DNA of 49,869 bases from Thermoplasmata archaeon (GCA_015063285.1 SUST01000012.1:1-49869), one strand, 5' to 3'. Shown: positions 9,301 to 19,205, counted from the stretch's first letter. The notes: generated by a model from the sequence alone, not told the origin. Made by a program: numbers and translations.

Positions 9301-12300
9301 CCATTCTTCCAGACCACTATGTGCTCATCGATCTCCTCTGCGTAGACATATATCTTGCACCTCTCGGTCACATTCAAGAAACGATATGTGAAGGTACCGT
9401 CCGCGTTCAGACGATCTATCAACTTGACATTCTCATGTAGATGGAGCCCTACACTGTATGCAACCAGACGGTATCCTTCAACCGGAGTGAACACCATCTC
9501 TGCCGCATCGGAACCGTATTCGACATATTGTGTCATATTGGTGACAGCAACAAATCTGCCTGAGGATCCATCAACCAAAAAGGTCCTTACAGTACATTCC
9601 GCAGATATGACCACATCTCCGGTCACGAATCCTTTATCGATAGTGACCCTGTCATTCGAGAAACTGTATCCGCTGGTCAAGGGCTCTCCGCCGACTGTCA
9701 CGGTAACGGATTGCGGATTATAGTAACCCACCATCGGAAGGATAGGTTCGCTTGTGAAGGCCTCTCCGATGTTGGCCATGGAGTCTTTTATAGTCTGTCC
9801 GTTCACCAGACTGTAAGTGACCGTGTGCTGTATGGCATGGAACGAGGCATATACGTTCACATCCCCTTCAGGCATGATGAACTCATATTTGCCATCTTTT
9901 GGACTTATGTCCACTTCGGTCTTGTCCATTTTAACAATATGAACCCTACCAACCTCATAACCTGCCAATGGGGTGACCGTCAGGGTCACCTTTTCACCGG
10001 CCTCAATATTACCTTTCTTATCGACCGTTACGGATCCGCCTATCCCTGACGGTGAAGCGGTCGCACTCAGGAATATGGATCCCGAATCCGATATCGTATA
10101 GATTGCCGAGGCGGTTCCGCAATAGTTGCCGGTACCTGTCACCGTCACAACATAAACTCCAGGCTCAACGAAGGAGCCTTCCTCAATGTTATACGTGTAG
10201 GTTATGTTGCTGAAACCGGGCAAAGATACGCCCGTTATACTGGGAGCATGTGGCTGCCCGTTATATGCTACCGTACTCTGTTCCAGTGTGACAGTCGCTT
10301 CTGCAATGGACTTGGGATTTATCTTGCAGTCGACTCTTGTGAGCGGGACATTCTCATATCCATTTATACCGTCCGCCTTGTACCATACAACATAGGTTCC
10401 AGCATTGGTAGCGGCAGGATAATACACCCATGGGCTGGATCCTTTGTCAACCGCATAGGACTCCCGGAAGTCGGCATCATTGGGGTTTTCACCGATAGCG
10501 AACTTAAATATGGCATTCACGAAGAGCTCATGTGTATTTGTGATCAGTTCCTGGGCCCTTCCGTTGTATGTAAGCTCATTTGCCGATGGCAATTCGATGT
10601 TATGTTTCTCTAAAGCGATCGTAAGCGTCGCGGAACCGTTTCCTACGAAACGATAGTTATCAGCAACCATCGGCGTAGGATCGATTGTAATTGCGTATGT
10701 CCCGGATTCCAAATCCTTGTCATACTCATTTCCGTTCACAAGGAATATTGGGGCTCCTTTGCAAACGTCAGCTGATTCGGAATTCACGAGTCCTGTAACT
10801 TCGTATGTGAAATTGGGATTCTCTTCGTGACGGCTGATTGTCAGAGCTTTAGGGATCACATTCAGCGTTGCCTTGGATATTGTGACCCTGACCTGACCTT
10901 CCTTTGAATTCGTATGGTCCTCGTTCCCTACTGCCTTGTAGTAGACCGTGTAGGTACCGGCGTATATTCCGACAGGTATGTTCGTAGAATACTCACCGTC
11001 ATTCAACTTGTACTGCATCGTACCATTGCTGCTGCTTCCGGCTTGGATCAGTTGCTGAGGCTGTCCGGTGTATGTCAGTGTTTTACCTGTAGGCGCAACA
11101 GCTATGGTCGCCCTTTCTGCTGCGAGGATGGTATAGTTTTCCTTTATGGGGGGAGCATCCGAGTAATCCCCTATTCCCTTTATGACAACGGTAACTGTTC
11201 CCGGATTCTTGGTATCGACACTAATGTCGCCGTTCCTCTCGAACGATATTGTGTAATCAAGACCTACAGCCAGCCATGTGTTACCTGAGAATACAGATAC
11301 CAAGGGAACATGGTCCTTACCATCGAAGATATACTCATTCGCATTGAGTGACACCTTCATATCCGCAACGCGCCTGGTCAGTTTACCATCAACGAGCTCG
11401 AACGTCGAATTCCGGACCTTCTGAGGAACAGCATCGATCCCTCCGGTTGTTCCTGTGAAATCGATGAGCTTTCCTGATTCGTCATACAGCATAAGGCCGA
11501 ACAGAGCATCTTTTTGTATAGTCTGGATATCGGGGCCGAAAGTAATCGATTTCAAACTGGTCGAATTGACGGGACGATAGAACGCTTTCTCATGGATATT
11601 CATTAATCTAGGAGGCAAAACGACCTTCTCCAGATTGGGCAAGTCGTAGAACGCATACGCCCCTATGTCGAAAAGTGAAGGGGTATTGAATTCCACGGTC
11701 TTTATCTGATCCCTGAATTTATACCACGGCATGCTTGTAGCCTGATAATCGTCAATCGAGTATCCGCCGCCGTAGATTCTCAGCACTTTAGTTTCGCTGT
11801 CGAATGACCAGTGCACATCGCCGAAGAATGCGCATGAACCGCTTGTGACTTCTTCGGTTGCGGGCCTGTAGCCGGCATCCCTGTATACCAACGAGATTTC
11901 AGGTTTAAGGACGGTGAAATTACCCTCCGCGATATTATTGGTGGAATAGATTGCGATCGTTTTATTCTTACTGAGAATCCCGAAAAGGTAATTTGGATTG
12001 TATTGTACTTGCCATTCATTTCCTGTGAATGTTAAGCTCTGGAGATTCATGCACATGACGAATGCTCCCTCTCCAAGATTGATCGTTGAGGGCATGGTGA
12101 TCCTTTGTATATTTGGGAGGTCAAGAATATTCCTACTGAAATTTGAACACCTGAGCTCTTTCAATGTACTTGGCAAAAACAATTGCACAGCGGAACGTGG
12201 GAATTTACAGTTCGGACCCAAATCCGTCACTCCCTTCCCCACTATTACTGTTTTCATATCGAATGATGTGGATATCCATGGTTCGCCGTTAACTGTTGTC

Positions 12301-15300
12301 TTTCCGTCTGTTACAGTATGTTTGATTATATGGAGCGTATTTCCTCTGACTACCCAGAAAACATCATCCTGGATGCCTGCAGAAGTTTGCATATGGATCT
12401 CTTCGATGCCCTTGTCATTGAAATATTCCGCAGCCTTGAAGAAAGGAGAATTGACATAGAAACTGAGTGCTGGGTGCAAATTGAATGCATCAGAGGCAAT
12501 ATCATTCTTGTAGTCCATGGTGAAGCTTTCAAACATCAGATCGTGCAACATGTTACAGTCTTTGAATGCACGGCTTTCTATTTTCTCTACAGTAGCAGGG
12601 ATGGTAAGCCATCTTATGTTGCCGCAGCCCTCGAATGCCTTGGCACCGATTGTTTTGAGCTTGATGTTTGTATCTTGATCTGTAGTAAGCCCGATTTCGG
12701 GGACGTATTTTGTATTATTCATATCTATAGCGACAGACCCTAGATTCAGATACTTCATTGAAGTACATCCATAGAAGCATTCATACTCCACCTTTTCCAC
12801 ATTCGAAGGTATGGTGATCGATGTTATTGATGTACACTGCTTGAACGCTGCCTCTCCCAAGGAACTCAGACTGCTGGGCAGGGATAAGACGGCCAGCCTC
12901 TCGCATTTCTCGAATGCGTGGGAACCGATGGATGTAATGGATGACGGCATACTGATAGATGTGATCTTGCTCCCAATGAAAGCGTAGTCCCCTATCGACT
13001 TTACGTTCGGTTTGACAGAGACTTCGGTGACGCCATCCCAAAGAGCGGGCGACTCCCATGCGGGGCGAAGCGAAGATGAATACTTGTTCATGGGAGCATC
13101 TCCATCTGTGCTGGATTCCAATGTCAGTTTACTTCCGATGATACTCCATCTGATGCTGCCTTCTACCCCTGAGGACGCATAGTATTGCATCTTCGTGCTT
13201 CCCAGTTTACCATCTGCGACGTTGTTGTGCGAATACACTTCGCACTGATCCACATTACCTAGCGAGAATGCTCCCTCCCCAATGGTCTTCTCACTCCAGG
13301 TCTCACCTGTGAAATAGATGCACTGAAGCAAGCATCCGGAGAATGCATCGGATCCGATCTGCGTCAAAGAATCGGTGAACACGAGCATCCTCGCCTTGTC
13401 GCATCCGGAGAATGCATGGCTTCCGATGGATGTGACGGATGATGGCAGGTCCAAAGTTTCTACGGTATACGTTTCCAGGCCCTTGGTCGGATTGATGATC
13501 GTCTTCAAGGATCCGCAGTCCGCGAATGCATAACCTCCGATCGTTGTCACTGAATTGGGAAGGATGAAGGACTCTATCCCGGTACCGGAGAATGCATTGG
13601 ATCCGATCTGCGTCAGACTGTAAGGAAGAACGATGTGTTTGATCTGCGAGAGTCCATAGAAAGCATAATCGCCTACGTTCGTGATGCCTTCAGAGATTAC
13701 GACCCAAGAGACATCTTCCCATCCGAACGCCGATTCCCATGCTGGGCGCAGCGGCAGCGAAGATGAATAATTGGACATCGAGGCTGTGCTGCCATTCGGT
13801 CTAAGGTACAAGGTATCCCCGGAAACGGTCCAATGGATATTTCCATCTAAGTCAGAGGTACTCTTGTAAGTGATGATGACATGTTCTCTATACGACGGAA
13901 TCTTTCCGGATGCACTGTTATCCTGAGAGTAAACAGTGATATTCTTGTCGGTGTCTTGAGTGATGAGATCACCGAAGAAATCGAATGCGCTATTTCCAAT
14001 GGAATTGATACTCCAAGTTTCAAAATGCAGGACCTTCATGGTCAAACATGCGTAGAATGCATTCTCTCCGACGCCTGTGACCGAGGACGGTATGGTGACA
14101 GACGAAAGATTGCTGCATAACTGGAACGCGGATTCGCCTATGGTCGTAACCCCGGACGGGATGACGATGCTATTAAGGTTGGCGCACCCATAGAACGCAT
14201 TGGATCCGATGGTCGTAACTTTCTGAGGGATATCGATCTTTGTCAGTGCCGTACATCCCTTGAACGCATAATTCGGGATGGATGTCAATTCCTTCGAAAG
14301 CGATATGGACGTCAGATGCGTACAGCCGCTGAACGCATAGGCCCCTATGGTTGTAACGGATGAGGGGACACTGATGTATTCGATATTCGGCCGGTTTTCG
14401 AACAAATAAGCTGGTACCTCGGTGACTCCGTTCTCGATGATCACATTCTTGATTCCGCCCCATAGGACCGAACTCTCCCATGCAGGGCGGACCTCGTGAT
14501 TGTAAACGATCGTCTGACCGGATTCATTGGGTGCATTGTTTATCCTCAAGGTATCGTCCCTGATCTCCCAAGCCAGACCGTTCTCCGTGCCTCCATTGGA
14601 CATATAGGTGACGTTATTGTCCCAATAGAATGGTTTTGCCACAGAAGCGCAATTATTAGGAGAATAAACGGTGACATTACCGCAGTTATCGAAGACCTTT
14701 TTGCCAGGTTCTATATTGATGGTGTCTTTATCCATCTGGTCGTTCAGGTAGTATACCGACATGAGGGACGAACAGCCGCGGAATGCCTGAGGGTGGATCT
14801 CACTGATCACAGGCGATAGGATGACGGTTTTCAAAGAGGTGCATCCGTCGAACGCATTGGCCCCGACCTTCTTGATACCGCTTCCGAACTCGATGTATTC
14901 AAGCGATGTGCAGTCTTTGAAGGCATCTCCACCAAAATACTTGACCGAACCACCGATCTTGACCTCCTTCAAGGAAGTACAGTTCATGAATGCGCCCTTA
15001 CGGATCTCTTTCACCGAATCGGATACAATCACGCTCTCGAGGTTGGTGTTATTCCAGAACGCGTACCCGCCGATAGATGTGATCCCGTCGCATACGACGA
15101 TATGCTTGACACTCTGTCTGAACCAGTCCGTATCCCAGTACGGGCGGTGGGCCGGCAGTGAATCACTTTCGCTATATCCAGGCCAGAAATCGATCATCGG
15201 AGACTCGAATGTATCCGACGTATTCGGTTGTATGTACATGGTGTCGCCATCGGTGATGGTAACAACGCTCCACTCATCGATTTCCACATCGTATGCTCCG

Positions 15301-15413
15301 TCCGTATCGGTCGAATCCGATACCGCTATCGCCGCGAACAGGACCGTCAGCACCGCGACCGCTATCATTATGTTCCTGAATGAATCGTTCCGTCCATATC
15401 CTTTCAAGCCCAT
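6375..15413 (-). CDS. Giant cell-surface protein: BspA-like LRRs, Ig-like and InlB-type repeats, C-terminal anchor
   Basis: A 3012-residue exported protein, probably an adhesin. The ATG at 15413 follows a good GAGGAG site and precedes a signal sequence ([17 protein letters not shown]); the frame extends 15 codons further without such support. From about residue 60 to 1275 come dozens of BspA-type leucine-rich repeats of the form IGxxAFxxCxxLxxIxLP. Residues ~1340-1790 hold MBG/Ig-like modules built around YNGQPQ-type motifs. Two InlB-B-type modules (VVWKNG...FSGW) sit near 2030-2085 and 2354-2415. A Thr-Pro/Asp-Pro linker (~2419-2470) and a Ser/Thr-rich stretch with short repeats (~2474-2790) follow. 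The end is a hydrophobic helix (~2988-3009) with VRRA as stop-transfer. There is no LPXTG motif. Similar proteins are abundant in gut methanogens; the ligand is unknown. Confidence 0.9.
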   Translation of the reverse strand: MGLKGYGRNDSFRNIMIAVAVLTVLFAAIAVSDSTDTDGAYDVEIDEWSVVTITDGDTMYIQPNTSDTFESPMIDFWPGYSESDSLPAHRPYWDTDWFRQSVKHIVVCDGITSIGGYAFWNNTNLESVIVSDSVKEIRKGAFMNCTSLKEVKIGGSVKYFGGDAFKDCTSLEYIEFGSGIKKVGANAFDGCTSLKTVILSPVISEIHPQAFRGCSSLMSVYYLNDQMDKDTINIEPGKKVFDNCGNVTVYSPNNCASVAKPFYWDNNVTYMSNGGTENGLAWEIRDDTLRINNAPNESGQTIVYNHEVRPAWESSVLWGGIKNVIIENGVTEVPAYLFENRPNIEYISVPSSVTTIGAYAFSGCTHLTSISLSKELTSIPNYAFKGCTALTKIDIPQKVTTIGSNAFYGCANLNSIVIPSGVTTIGESAFQLCSNLSSVTIPSSVTGVGENAFYACLTMKVLHFETWSINSIGNSAFDFFGDLITQDTDKNITVYSQDNSASGKIPSYREHVIITYKSTSDLDGNIHWTVSGDTLYLRPNGSTASMSNYSSSLPLRPAWESAFGWEDVSWVVISEGITNVGDYAFYGLSQIKHIVLPYSLTQIGSNAFSGTGIESFILPNSVTTIGGYAFADCGSLKTIINPTKGLETYTVETLDLPSSVTSIGSHAFSGCDKARMLVFTDSLTQIGSDAFSGCLLQCIYFTGETWSEKTIGEGAFSLGNVDQCEVYSHNNVADGKLGSTKMQYYASSGVEGSIRWSIIGSKLTLESSTDGDAPMNKYSSSLRPAWESPALWDGVTEVSVKPNVKSIGDYAFIGSKITSISMPSSITSIGSHAFEKCERLAVLSLPSSLSSLGEAAFKQCTSITSITIPSNVEKVEYECFYGCTSMKYLNLGSVAIDMNNTKYVPEIGLTTDQDTNIKLKTIGAKAFEGCGNIRWLTIPATVEKIESRAFKDCNMLHDLMFESFTMDYKNDIASDAFNLHPALSFYVNSPFFKAAEYFNDKGIEEIHMQTSAGIQDDVFWVVRGNTLHIIKHTVTDGKTTVNGEPWISTSFDMKTVIVGKGVTDLGPNCKFPRSAVQLFLPSTLKELRCSNFSRNILDLPNIQRITMPSTINLGEGAFVMCMNLQSLTFTGNEWQVQYNPNYLFGILSKNKTIAIYSTNNIAEGNFTVLKPEISLVYRDAGYRPATEEVTSGSCAFFGDVHWSFDSETKVLRIYGGGYSIDDYQATSMPWYKFRDQIKTVEFNTPSLFDIGAYAFYDLPNLEKVVLPPRLMNIHEKAFYRPVNSTSLKSITFGPDIQTIQKDALFGLMLYDESGKLIDFTGTTGGIDAVPQKVRNSTFELVDGKLTRRVADMKVSLNANEYIFDGKDHVPLVSVFSGNTWLAVGLDYTISFERNGDISVDTKNPGTVTVVIKGIGDYSDAPPIKENYTILAAERATIAVAPTGKTLTYTGQPQQLIQAGSSSNGTMQYKLNDGEYSTNIPVGIYAGTYTVYYKAVGNEDHTNSKEGQVRVTISKATLNVIPKALTISRHEENPNFTYEVTGLVNSESADVCKGAPIFLVNGNEYDKDLESGTYAITIDPTPMVADNYRFVGNGSATLTIALEKHNIELPSANELTYNGRAQELITNTHELFVNAIFKFAIGENPNDADFRESYAVDKGSSPWVYYPAATNAGTYVVWYKADGINGYENVPLTRVDCKINPKSIAEATVTLEQSTVAYNGQPHAPSITGVSLPGFSNITYTYNIEEGSFVEPGVYVVTVTGTGNYCGTASAIYTISDSGSIFLSATASPSGIGGSVTVDKKGNIEAGEKVTLTVTPLAGYEVGRVHIVKMDKTEVDISPKDGKYEFIMPEGDVNVYASFHAIQHTVTYSLVNGQTIKDSMANIGEAFTSEPILPMVGYYNPQSVTVTVGGEPLTSGYSFSNDRVTIDKGFVTGDVVISAECTVRTFLVDGSSGRFVAVTNMTQYVEYGSDAAEMVFTPVEGYRLVAYSVGLHLHENVKLIDRLNADGTFTYRFLNVTERCKIYVYAEEIDEHIVVWKNGNTTLELDRWVEEGTQPNYGGSTPTKEADEYYTYTFSGWYPDPNLTPVWSDVEYHAVFAATENEHTVSVNTIVSPVSTEVGGDVTVDMTGSIAADETVTLTVIPENGFAIKNVQAFKKSDLSPVVVTEGSNTYTFTMPSESVEVQVEFSAIERTVTYDITNGQSIAASVANIAQEFVSEEITPNEGCVLPASIVVKIGDKVLSDGYSFENGRVTIEKGVVSGDVTISAICIIQTYSVTASIDANGTVTNASQSVGSGSDAKEMVFTPKTGYHLVSYNIGYGDKSITNVAQDGSFSYHFTNVKEDCSISVKTEINTYTVVWKNGDVVLETDEGVPYGTVPSYDGDNPTKQSDARYTYSFSGWSPALVPVSGDVTYLATFTSKERVTPTPTPTPTPDPTPTPTPTPTPTPDPTPTPTPTPTPTPDPTPTPKPTPEPTPVEYEDTKISDEGSKTHSSTQETVNEDGSKDVKESSTTVNVDGSISEVQTTTVEKTDEQGNTIADSTTSEVSKDASGNVVSTIETKTTTTTTGNTSVVVESSEVKDSSGNTTSTISTEKEITVGDGTVVEKAKITEISGDVSVITESESTMSTTGGEVTVSTTTTETTVEGEKSSVKVTESETSTQIISGGKQVNTSSMVTETATDGTVTKYEIESTLVNTTNGDVTTISAAITEVIKDAQDNMMSTTKTEYTITLTDTDSIKETTVTALDQNGNETKTGTVEATSLAEKSVTAVASTTGEGSQKVETIETTLNYATGESVLSASDIENAVEYANKVAEMAQISGDASKVLNVNSGDSATATVSQDALRILADNSTSLNVVSQEVSLKYDSDALGRFSRASGEVTVSMEKDNASELNDAQKAVVADATFITVKAMAGDEYISDIEGTVAMTFTFENSRNWTNYGAFYVDDNGNKEAMSYVYDADTKQMTVYSTHHSVYAILEVTEEPAAENGIDNSLLIGVGCAIAAIIIVAAVVYVRRA
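8018..8148 (-). repeat. 42-bp tandem repeat encoding a Thr-Pro linker
   Basis: A unit of 42 bases recurs with starts at 8032, 8074 and 8116, the last copy being partial, and part of a unit precedes the first. Since 42 is 14 codons, copy-number change would keep the frame. On the coding strand it encodes a TP-rich segment with one DP per unit. It is a likely site of length variation between strains. Confidence 0.9.
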
Positions 15414-15542
15414 ATTATTCTCCTCTCTTGCTATTATGCCGCCTTCCTGACCATGCAACGGAATCCGTCGCTCGTAAATGATAATTGACTAATAGCCAGT
15501 AATCACTCCCTTGTCATCGGCGAGTCTATTGCACCATTAATG

Positions 15543-15560
15543 ACGTTAAAATATAAAATG
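15543..15560 (-). promoter_or_regulatory. Probable promoter of the giant surface-protein gene
   Basis: On the minus strand this AT-rich tract reads as a TATA-like TTTTATATTTTAA. Transcription from it would start near 15525 and give a leader of about 110 bases before the Shine-Dalgarno GAGGAG and the ATG at 15413. No other feature is evident in 15414-15542. Confidence 0.4.
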
Positions 15561-15579
15561 GACTCTTGGATTGTCATAG

Positions 15580-15588
15580 TTTTTAAAA
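15580..15588 (+). promoter_or_regulatory. TATA-like element for a possible small RNA
   Basis: TTTTTAAAA is centred at about 15584. That is 27 bases before the GC-rich block that begins GGATGAGGGAG at 15611. The spacing fits an archaeal promoter, but expression is not shown. Confidence 0.35.
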
Positions 15589-15610
15589 GCATGCACCGTC
15601 CGTGAAAGAT

Positions 15611-15716
15611 GGATGAGGGAGCGGACATCGATCCTATGACAGGGTCCGCCCCCGGGGCCGGGGTCCTGCGGTTAGGGGCCTATGGATATCATGGGTACGC
15701 ATCCGCCTCTGATCCC
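15611..15716 (+). ncRNA. Candidate structured non-coding RNA
   Basis: This block of about 105 bases is strikingly GC-rich within an AT-rich gap. Its ends can pair: GGAT (15611-15614) with ATCC (15712-15715), GAGG (15615-15618) with CCTC (15706-15709), and CGGA (15622-15625) with TCCG (15702-15705). Inside it are a CCCCG-GGGC-CGGGG hairpin (15650-15663) and CCTATG/CATGGG around GATAT (15679-15695). A TATA-like element lies 27 bases upstream. It has no convincing reading frame. It matches no RNA family I recognise: it lacks 5S rRNA motifs and is too short for SRP or RNase P RNA. It could also be regulatory DNA. Confidence 0.35.
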
Positions 15717-15743
15717 AATTATTCGTTGATAAACCGCTCATTG

Positions 15744-15781
15744 GTTACCTTCCGGTAACAAAGTAACCTAATAGTTACTTT
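15744..15781 (+). promoter_or_regulatory. Two adjacent inverted repeats, likely HxlR-type operators
   Basis: The first dyad is GTTACC (15744-15749), TTCC, GGTAAC (15754-15759). The second is AAAGTAAC (15760-15767), CTAATA, GTTACTTT (15774-15781). Both are perfect and share the half-site GTAAC. They lie just upstream of a TATA-like CTTATAT (15807-15813) that precedes an operon containing an HxlR regulator. GTAAC/GTTAC dyads resemble sites bound by HxlR-family proteins, so autoregulation is the simplest reading. Confidence 0.6.
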
Positions 15782-15848
15782 ATTACCTGTTGGTTTCTTT
15801 TTGATACTTATATCCCTGATGATATGTGTCGTCTGCGAGGTAACTCAA

Positions 15849-16640
15849 ATGAAAAATGAAACTGAGACGCTGAAGTACGGTTCTGTGACCACCATCTCCT
15901 GCGGGGATCTAAGCATCCGTGTATACACGACCGAGGATGCCATCGACGATCAGGTGATCATACTGGAAAAGAAAGGAAAGGGAGTGGTTATTGAACTCCC
16001 TGCATTCCACAACAGCATCCAGGAGATGGAATCCTATCTCAAGGAGAAGAACATCGAGGTCGAAGCGAAACTGGTATCGTATCATGCAGCCGGATCCTCG
16101 TTCCTTCCAAACGTCAAGAACTATCTTACCGAATCATCCGTCGCATACAACACCGACGGTGAAGGTGCGCAGCTCATCAAGAACTTCTCCGGAGCGTTCG
16201 GAGAGGGATTTGACTCCGGTAAGGTCAATTCAGGCGAGATACTTGGTGCCGGTATCGTGACCATAGCAGGGATTGATTTGGAAATCATCCCCAACGGCGA
16301 TGCTTTTGAGGTCTACATCCCGCAGGCAAAAGCGGTCTACATCCACATGCTAGGCCACGACTGCCATTCGATAGTTGCTGGAGCTGGACACGCCGATGCG
16401 ATAATATCTAATCTGAGGGGCTACCTTGACAGGGGTACAGAGATATTCCTGTCCTCACATTACGTTCCCGAGACGAGGAAGGATGTCGAGACCAAGATCT
16501 CCTATCTGGAGAAGATCAAGGAGATTGGTGCCTGTTGTTCATCAGCGTCGGAATTCAAGGAGAAGGTCAAAGAAGAATTCCCCGGGTATTCAGGTGAGAA
16601 CTATCTTGACATGACCGCAGGGTTCTTTTTCAAGAACTGA
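15849..16640 (+). CDS. Degenerate MBL-fold protein
   Basis: A 263-residue cytosolic protein resembling metallo-beta-lactamase-fold proteins in which the usual HxHxDH metal motif is not evident. The recognisable segment is YIHMLGHDCHSIVAGAGHAD near residues 172-191, along with VIELPAFHNS near 45-54 and SYHAAGSSFLP near 77-87. Metal binding and activity are therefore uncertain. The ATG at 15849 has a GAGG site 8 bases upstream; the frame continues upstream to a TTG that lies at the TATA element. It heads a four-gene operon with an HxlR regulator, macrodomain hydrolase and sirtuin-like protein, which suggests a stress-linked role (inference). Confidence 0.7.
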   Translation: MKNETETLKYGSVTTISCGDLSIRVYTTEDAIDDQVIILEKKGKGVVIELPAFHNSIQEMESYLKEKNIEVEAKLVSYHAAGSSFLPNVKNYLTESSVAYNTDGEGAQLIKNFSGAFGEGFDSGKVNSGEILGAGIVTIAGIDLEIIPNGDAFEVYIPQAKAVYIHMLGHDCHSIVAGAGHADAIISNLRGYLDRGTEIFLSSHYVPETRKDVETKISYLEKIKEIGACCSSASEFKEKVKEEFPGYSGENYLDMTAGFFFKN

Positions 16641-16660
16641 TATCACCGGTCGAGGTATTG

Positions 16661-16987
16661 ATGATGAAAGAACTTCCCCTGTGTCCGGTCGAGGTGTCGC
16701 TGATGATGATCGGTGACAAATGGAAGGTACTGATCCTGAGGGAACTCATGGATGGCACCAAAAGATTCGGAGAGATCCTGGATGCCATCAACGGGATATC
16801 GCAGAAGGTTCTGACACAGAAGCTCCGTGAAATGGAATCGGACGGACTGCTGAACCGTGTAGCATATGCCGAGGTCCCTCCCAGAGTGGAGTACTCGCTA
16901 ACCGACTTGGGCAAATCGCTGAGTCCGGTGCTTGACTCCTTAAAGGCCTGGGGCGAAGGATATAGGAAAGTGGAATCGTCATCATGA
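16661..16987 (+). CDS. HxlR-family transcriptional regulator
   Basis: A 108-residue winged-helix DNA-binding protein. It shows the family pattern from the start: a conserved N-terminal cysteine (LPLCPVEVSL, about residue 7) followed by MIGDKWKVLILREL. The recognition-helix region is ISQKVLTQKLREMESDGLL, then PPRVEYSLTDLGKSL. In relatives such as YodB and HypR the matching cysteine senses quinones or disulfide stress, so redox sensing is plausible here. A GAGG site precedes the ATGs at 16661 and 16664; either may be used. Its stop overlaps the macrodomain gene start as ATGA. It probably binds the two dyads upstream of the operon. Confidence 0.92.
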   Translation: MMKELPLCPVEVSLMMIGDKWKVLILRELMDGTKRFGEILDAINGISQKVLTQKLREMESDGLLNRVAYAEVPPRVEYSLTDLGKSLSPVLDSLKAWGEGYRKVESSS

Positions 16988-17802
16988 GTTCCGAACAATT
17001 TCTGAAACCTCTTCTGGAAGGTCTGATGAAAGATTCCAGGATTGCCTTTACCGGGGCTTCCGGTGGCATCGAAGGGGAGAGGATGCTCCTGCGTTCATAC
17101 ATGAATGTCAGGAGGCCCTCCCCGATCCCATCCGATCTTCTGGAGCTGCAAGACCGCTATCTCAAAGAAAGAAATGCCGAGAGGGGCGTGAATCCTGTGG
17201 AAAGAATTGCGACAGTGAACAAGTCCCTGGGAAGCAATAAGCGCTCTGCGGACCGGATCGCCCTATGGCAAGGGGACATAACAACTCTGGATTGTGATGC
17301 GATAGTGAATGCGGCCAATTCCCAGATGCTCGGATGCTTCCAGCCCTGCCATTCATGCATCGACAACTGCATCCATACCTATGCAGGGATGCAGCTGAGG
17401 ATGGAATGCCATCGCAAGATGTCGGAAATGAGGACAGCCTTCGGCGATGATTACGAGCAACCCACATCGATCCCCATGTTGACCGATGCATACAACCTGC
17501 CCTGCAAGAATGTGATCCATGTGGTCGGGCCTATAGTCTATCACGACCTTACGAAGGAACATGAGCAATCACTGGCGCAGTGCTATACCAACGTACTCGA
17601 GATGTGCAGAGCGAATGGAATAAAGAGCGTAGCATTCTGCTGCATCTCCACAGGGGTATTCCGCTTCCCCAACATGAGAGCAGCGGAGATAGCGGTCGAT
17701 ACGGTATCAGAATGGTTAGAGAATGATGATTCTATGAAGGAGGTGATCTTCAATGTCTTCCTTGATAAGGATAGGGAAATCTATGAAAAGCTCCTATCCT
17801 GA
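16984..17802 (+). CDS. Zinc-dependent macrodomain protein-ADP-ribose hydrolase
   Basis: A 272-residue macrodomain protein of the Zn-macro type, which removes mono-ADP-ribose from proteins. The ADP-ribose loops are seen as GDITTLDCDAIVNAANS near residues 94-110 and ISTGVFRFP near 218-226. Between the core motifs is GCFQPCHSCIDNCIH, matching the Cys/His zinc-ligand region of SirTM-linked macrodomains in staphylococci and streptococci. The N-terminal ~85 residues form the helical extension typical of this subgroup. It overlaps the HxlR gene by 4 bases and the sirtuin-like gene by 50 bases, so the three are co-translated. It should reverse the modification made by the downstream protein. Confidence 0.93.
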   Translation: MSSEQFLKPLLEGLMKDSRIAFTGASGGIEGERMLLRSYMNVRRPSPIPSDLLELQDRYLKERNAERGVNPVERIATVNKSLGSNKRSADRIALWQGDITTLDCDAIVNAANSQMLGCFQPCHSCIDNCIHTYAGMQLRMECHRKMSEMRTAFGDDYEQPTSIPMLTDAYNLPCKNVIHVVGPIVYHDLTKEHEQSLAQCYTNVLEMCRANGIKSVAFCCISTGVFRFPNMRAAEIAVDTVSEWLENDDSMKEVIFNVFLDKDREIYEKLLS

Positions 17803-18763
17803 CATCCCTGACGGTTACAGGGAAACCATATCTGAGGGAATGAAATGCATCGGATTCCTGGATAGGAAACTGACCAGAGGAAGCGGTTCGGTCCAAGCCT
17901 TGAAGGAAGCCATGGATGATGCGGATGCGATAGTCGTCGGAGCGGGTGCAGGCCTGAGCACATCTGCAGGACTGACATACTCTGGGAAGAGGTTCATGTC
18001 GATCTTCTCCGATTTCCACAAGGAATACGGCATCACCGACATGTATTCCGGAGGATTCTATCCGTTCCCCTCCCCGGAGATCATGTGGGCATGGTGGAGC
18101 AGGCACATCTACTTCAACCGCTATGTCAACCCTCCGAAACCGGTTTACAACAACATGCTTTCGATACTGGATGGTAAGGATTATTTCGTGGTAACCACCA
18201 ATGTCGATCACCAGTTCCAAAGGGCAGGTTTCGATAAGAAGAGATTGTTCTACACGCAAGGCGATTACGGACTTTTCCAAAGCACGGACCCGAATAACCA
18301 CAGGACGTATGACAATGAGATTCAGATTTCCGCAATGCTTGAATCGCAGGGCTTTGTGAAGGACGGATCAGGAATCTATCAGTCTCCCCCGGACGGGGTA
18401 TCGATGAGGATCGATCCGGAATTGATTCCGGTCTGCCCTGATGACGGCATGCCCATGACGCTCAACCTTAGATCCGATGATTCCTTTGTCGAAGATAACG
18501 GATGGAGATCGGCATCCGCCAGGTATTCTGATTACCTTCGTAGACATGAAGGCCAAAGCATCCTATATCTGGAGATAGGAGTTGGTTCCAATACGCCGGT
18601 GATCGTGAAGTACCCGTTCTGGTTCAGGACATGGAAGGATCCGAAGGCCAAATATGCCTGCCTGAACTATGGGGAAACCTATTGTCCAAAGGAGATTTCA
18701 GACAGGTCGATCTGCCTGAATGGAGATGTAGGGGACATTTTTCTGGATCTTGATGAAGCTTGA
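17753..18763 (+). CDS. SirTM-like sirtuin, probable protein ADP-ribosyltransferase
   Basis: A 336-residue class M-type sirtuin. The NAD-binding loop is GAGAGLSTSAG (63-73) and the core is TTNVDHQFQRAG (148-159). Where deacetylase sirtuins carry the catalytic histidine (HG), this protein has Gln169 in TQGDYG; Asn150 to Gln169 is the same 19-residue spacing I recall between the key Asn and Gln of streptococcal SirTM. The zinc-site region CPDDGMPM (from 228) holds only one cysteine. ADP-ribosyl transfer rather than deacetylation is thus expected. The start at 17753 is set by a strong GGAGGTGAT site 5 bases upstream, inside the macrodomain gene. The bacterial partners GcvH-L and LplA2 are not nearby. 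Confidence 0.9.
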   Translation: MSSLIRIGKSMKSSYPDIPDGYRETISEGMKCIGFLDRKLTRGSGSVQALKEAMDDADAIVVGAGAGLSTSAGLTYSGKRFMSIFSDFHKEYGITDMYSGGFYPFPSPEIMWAWWSRHIYFNRYVNPPKPVYNNMLSILDGKDYFVVTTNVDHQFQRAGFDKKRLFYTQGDYGLFQSTDPNNHRTYDNEIQISAMLESQGFVKDGSGIYQSPPDGVSMRIDPELIPVCPDDGMPMTLNLRSDDSFVEDNGWRSASARYSDYLRRHEGQSILYLEIGVGSNTPVIVKYPFWFRTWKDPKAKYACLNYGETYCPKEISDRSICLNGDVGDIFLDLDEA

Positions 18764-18796
18764 AACGGATCGAACGATGACGGATCCATTCGTTTC
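18762..18796 (+). terminator. Imperfect hairpin after the SirTM operon
   Basis: GAAACG (18762-18767) can pair with CGTTTC (18791-18796), with an inner GATC/GATC pairing and an internal loop. No strong T-run follows, so the call is weak. The rest of the gap to 18905 shows only a possible TATA box, GGCTTTATGTG, near 18873-18883. Confidence 0.3.
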
Positions 18797-18905
18797 GAGG
18801 GAGTGAAGAACCTAAAACGACCTCGTTGATCCGAGAAGACCATTCTGAGAAACATGTATATCATCTGTGTTAAGGCTTTATGTGTATGAACTTAGTCCAC
18901 AAGTT

Positions 18906-19205
18906 ATGAGAGCATTTGTTATCAACGGAAGTCCCCGCAAGAAATGGAACACTGCGCAGGCCATCGACAGGGCCGGAGAGGCTCTGAAGGACAATGGATT
19001 CGAGGTAGAGAGGATAGACCTCTATGATTACACATTCAAAGGCTGCACAAGCTGCTTCGCATGCAAGCTGAAGGATGCAAAGACCAATGGCGTGTGTGCG
19101 ATGAAGGATGACCTGCGCCCCGTCCTTGAGAAGCTCAGAGGAGCCGATGCTATCGTACTCGGGTCCCCAGTCTATTTCAGCCAGCCGCTTGGTCAGTATT
19201 TCTGA
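18906..19205 (+). pseudogene. Truncated flavodoxin-family (NADPH-dependent FMN reductase-like) gene
   Basis: About 99 residues match the N-terminal half of flavodoxin-like reductases. The FMN phosphate loop is NGSPRKKWNTAQ, followed by the cysteine cluster GCTSCFACK and by GSPVYFSQPLGQYF, after which a TGA stops translation. Family members normally run on to about 180-200 residues and complete the FMN site and dimer interface. No continuation is visible in any frame downstream (19206-19353), so the 3' half is lost rather than frameshifted. A TATA-like element 28 bases upstream of the ATG remains, so a short product might still be made. It lies between the SirTM operon and a ferredoxin-type reductase. 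Confidence 0.75.

Noticed and set aside
15611-15716. The GC-rich block as 5S rRNA, SRP RNA or a box C/D RNA
   Set aside because: It lacks the conserved 5S loop sequences, is far too short for SRP RNA, and its CTGA and RTGATGA-like motifs are too far apart for a normal box C/D guide.
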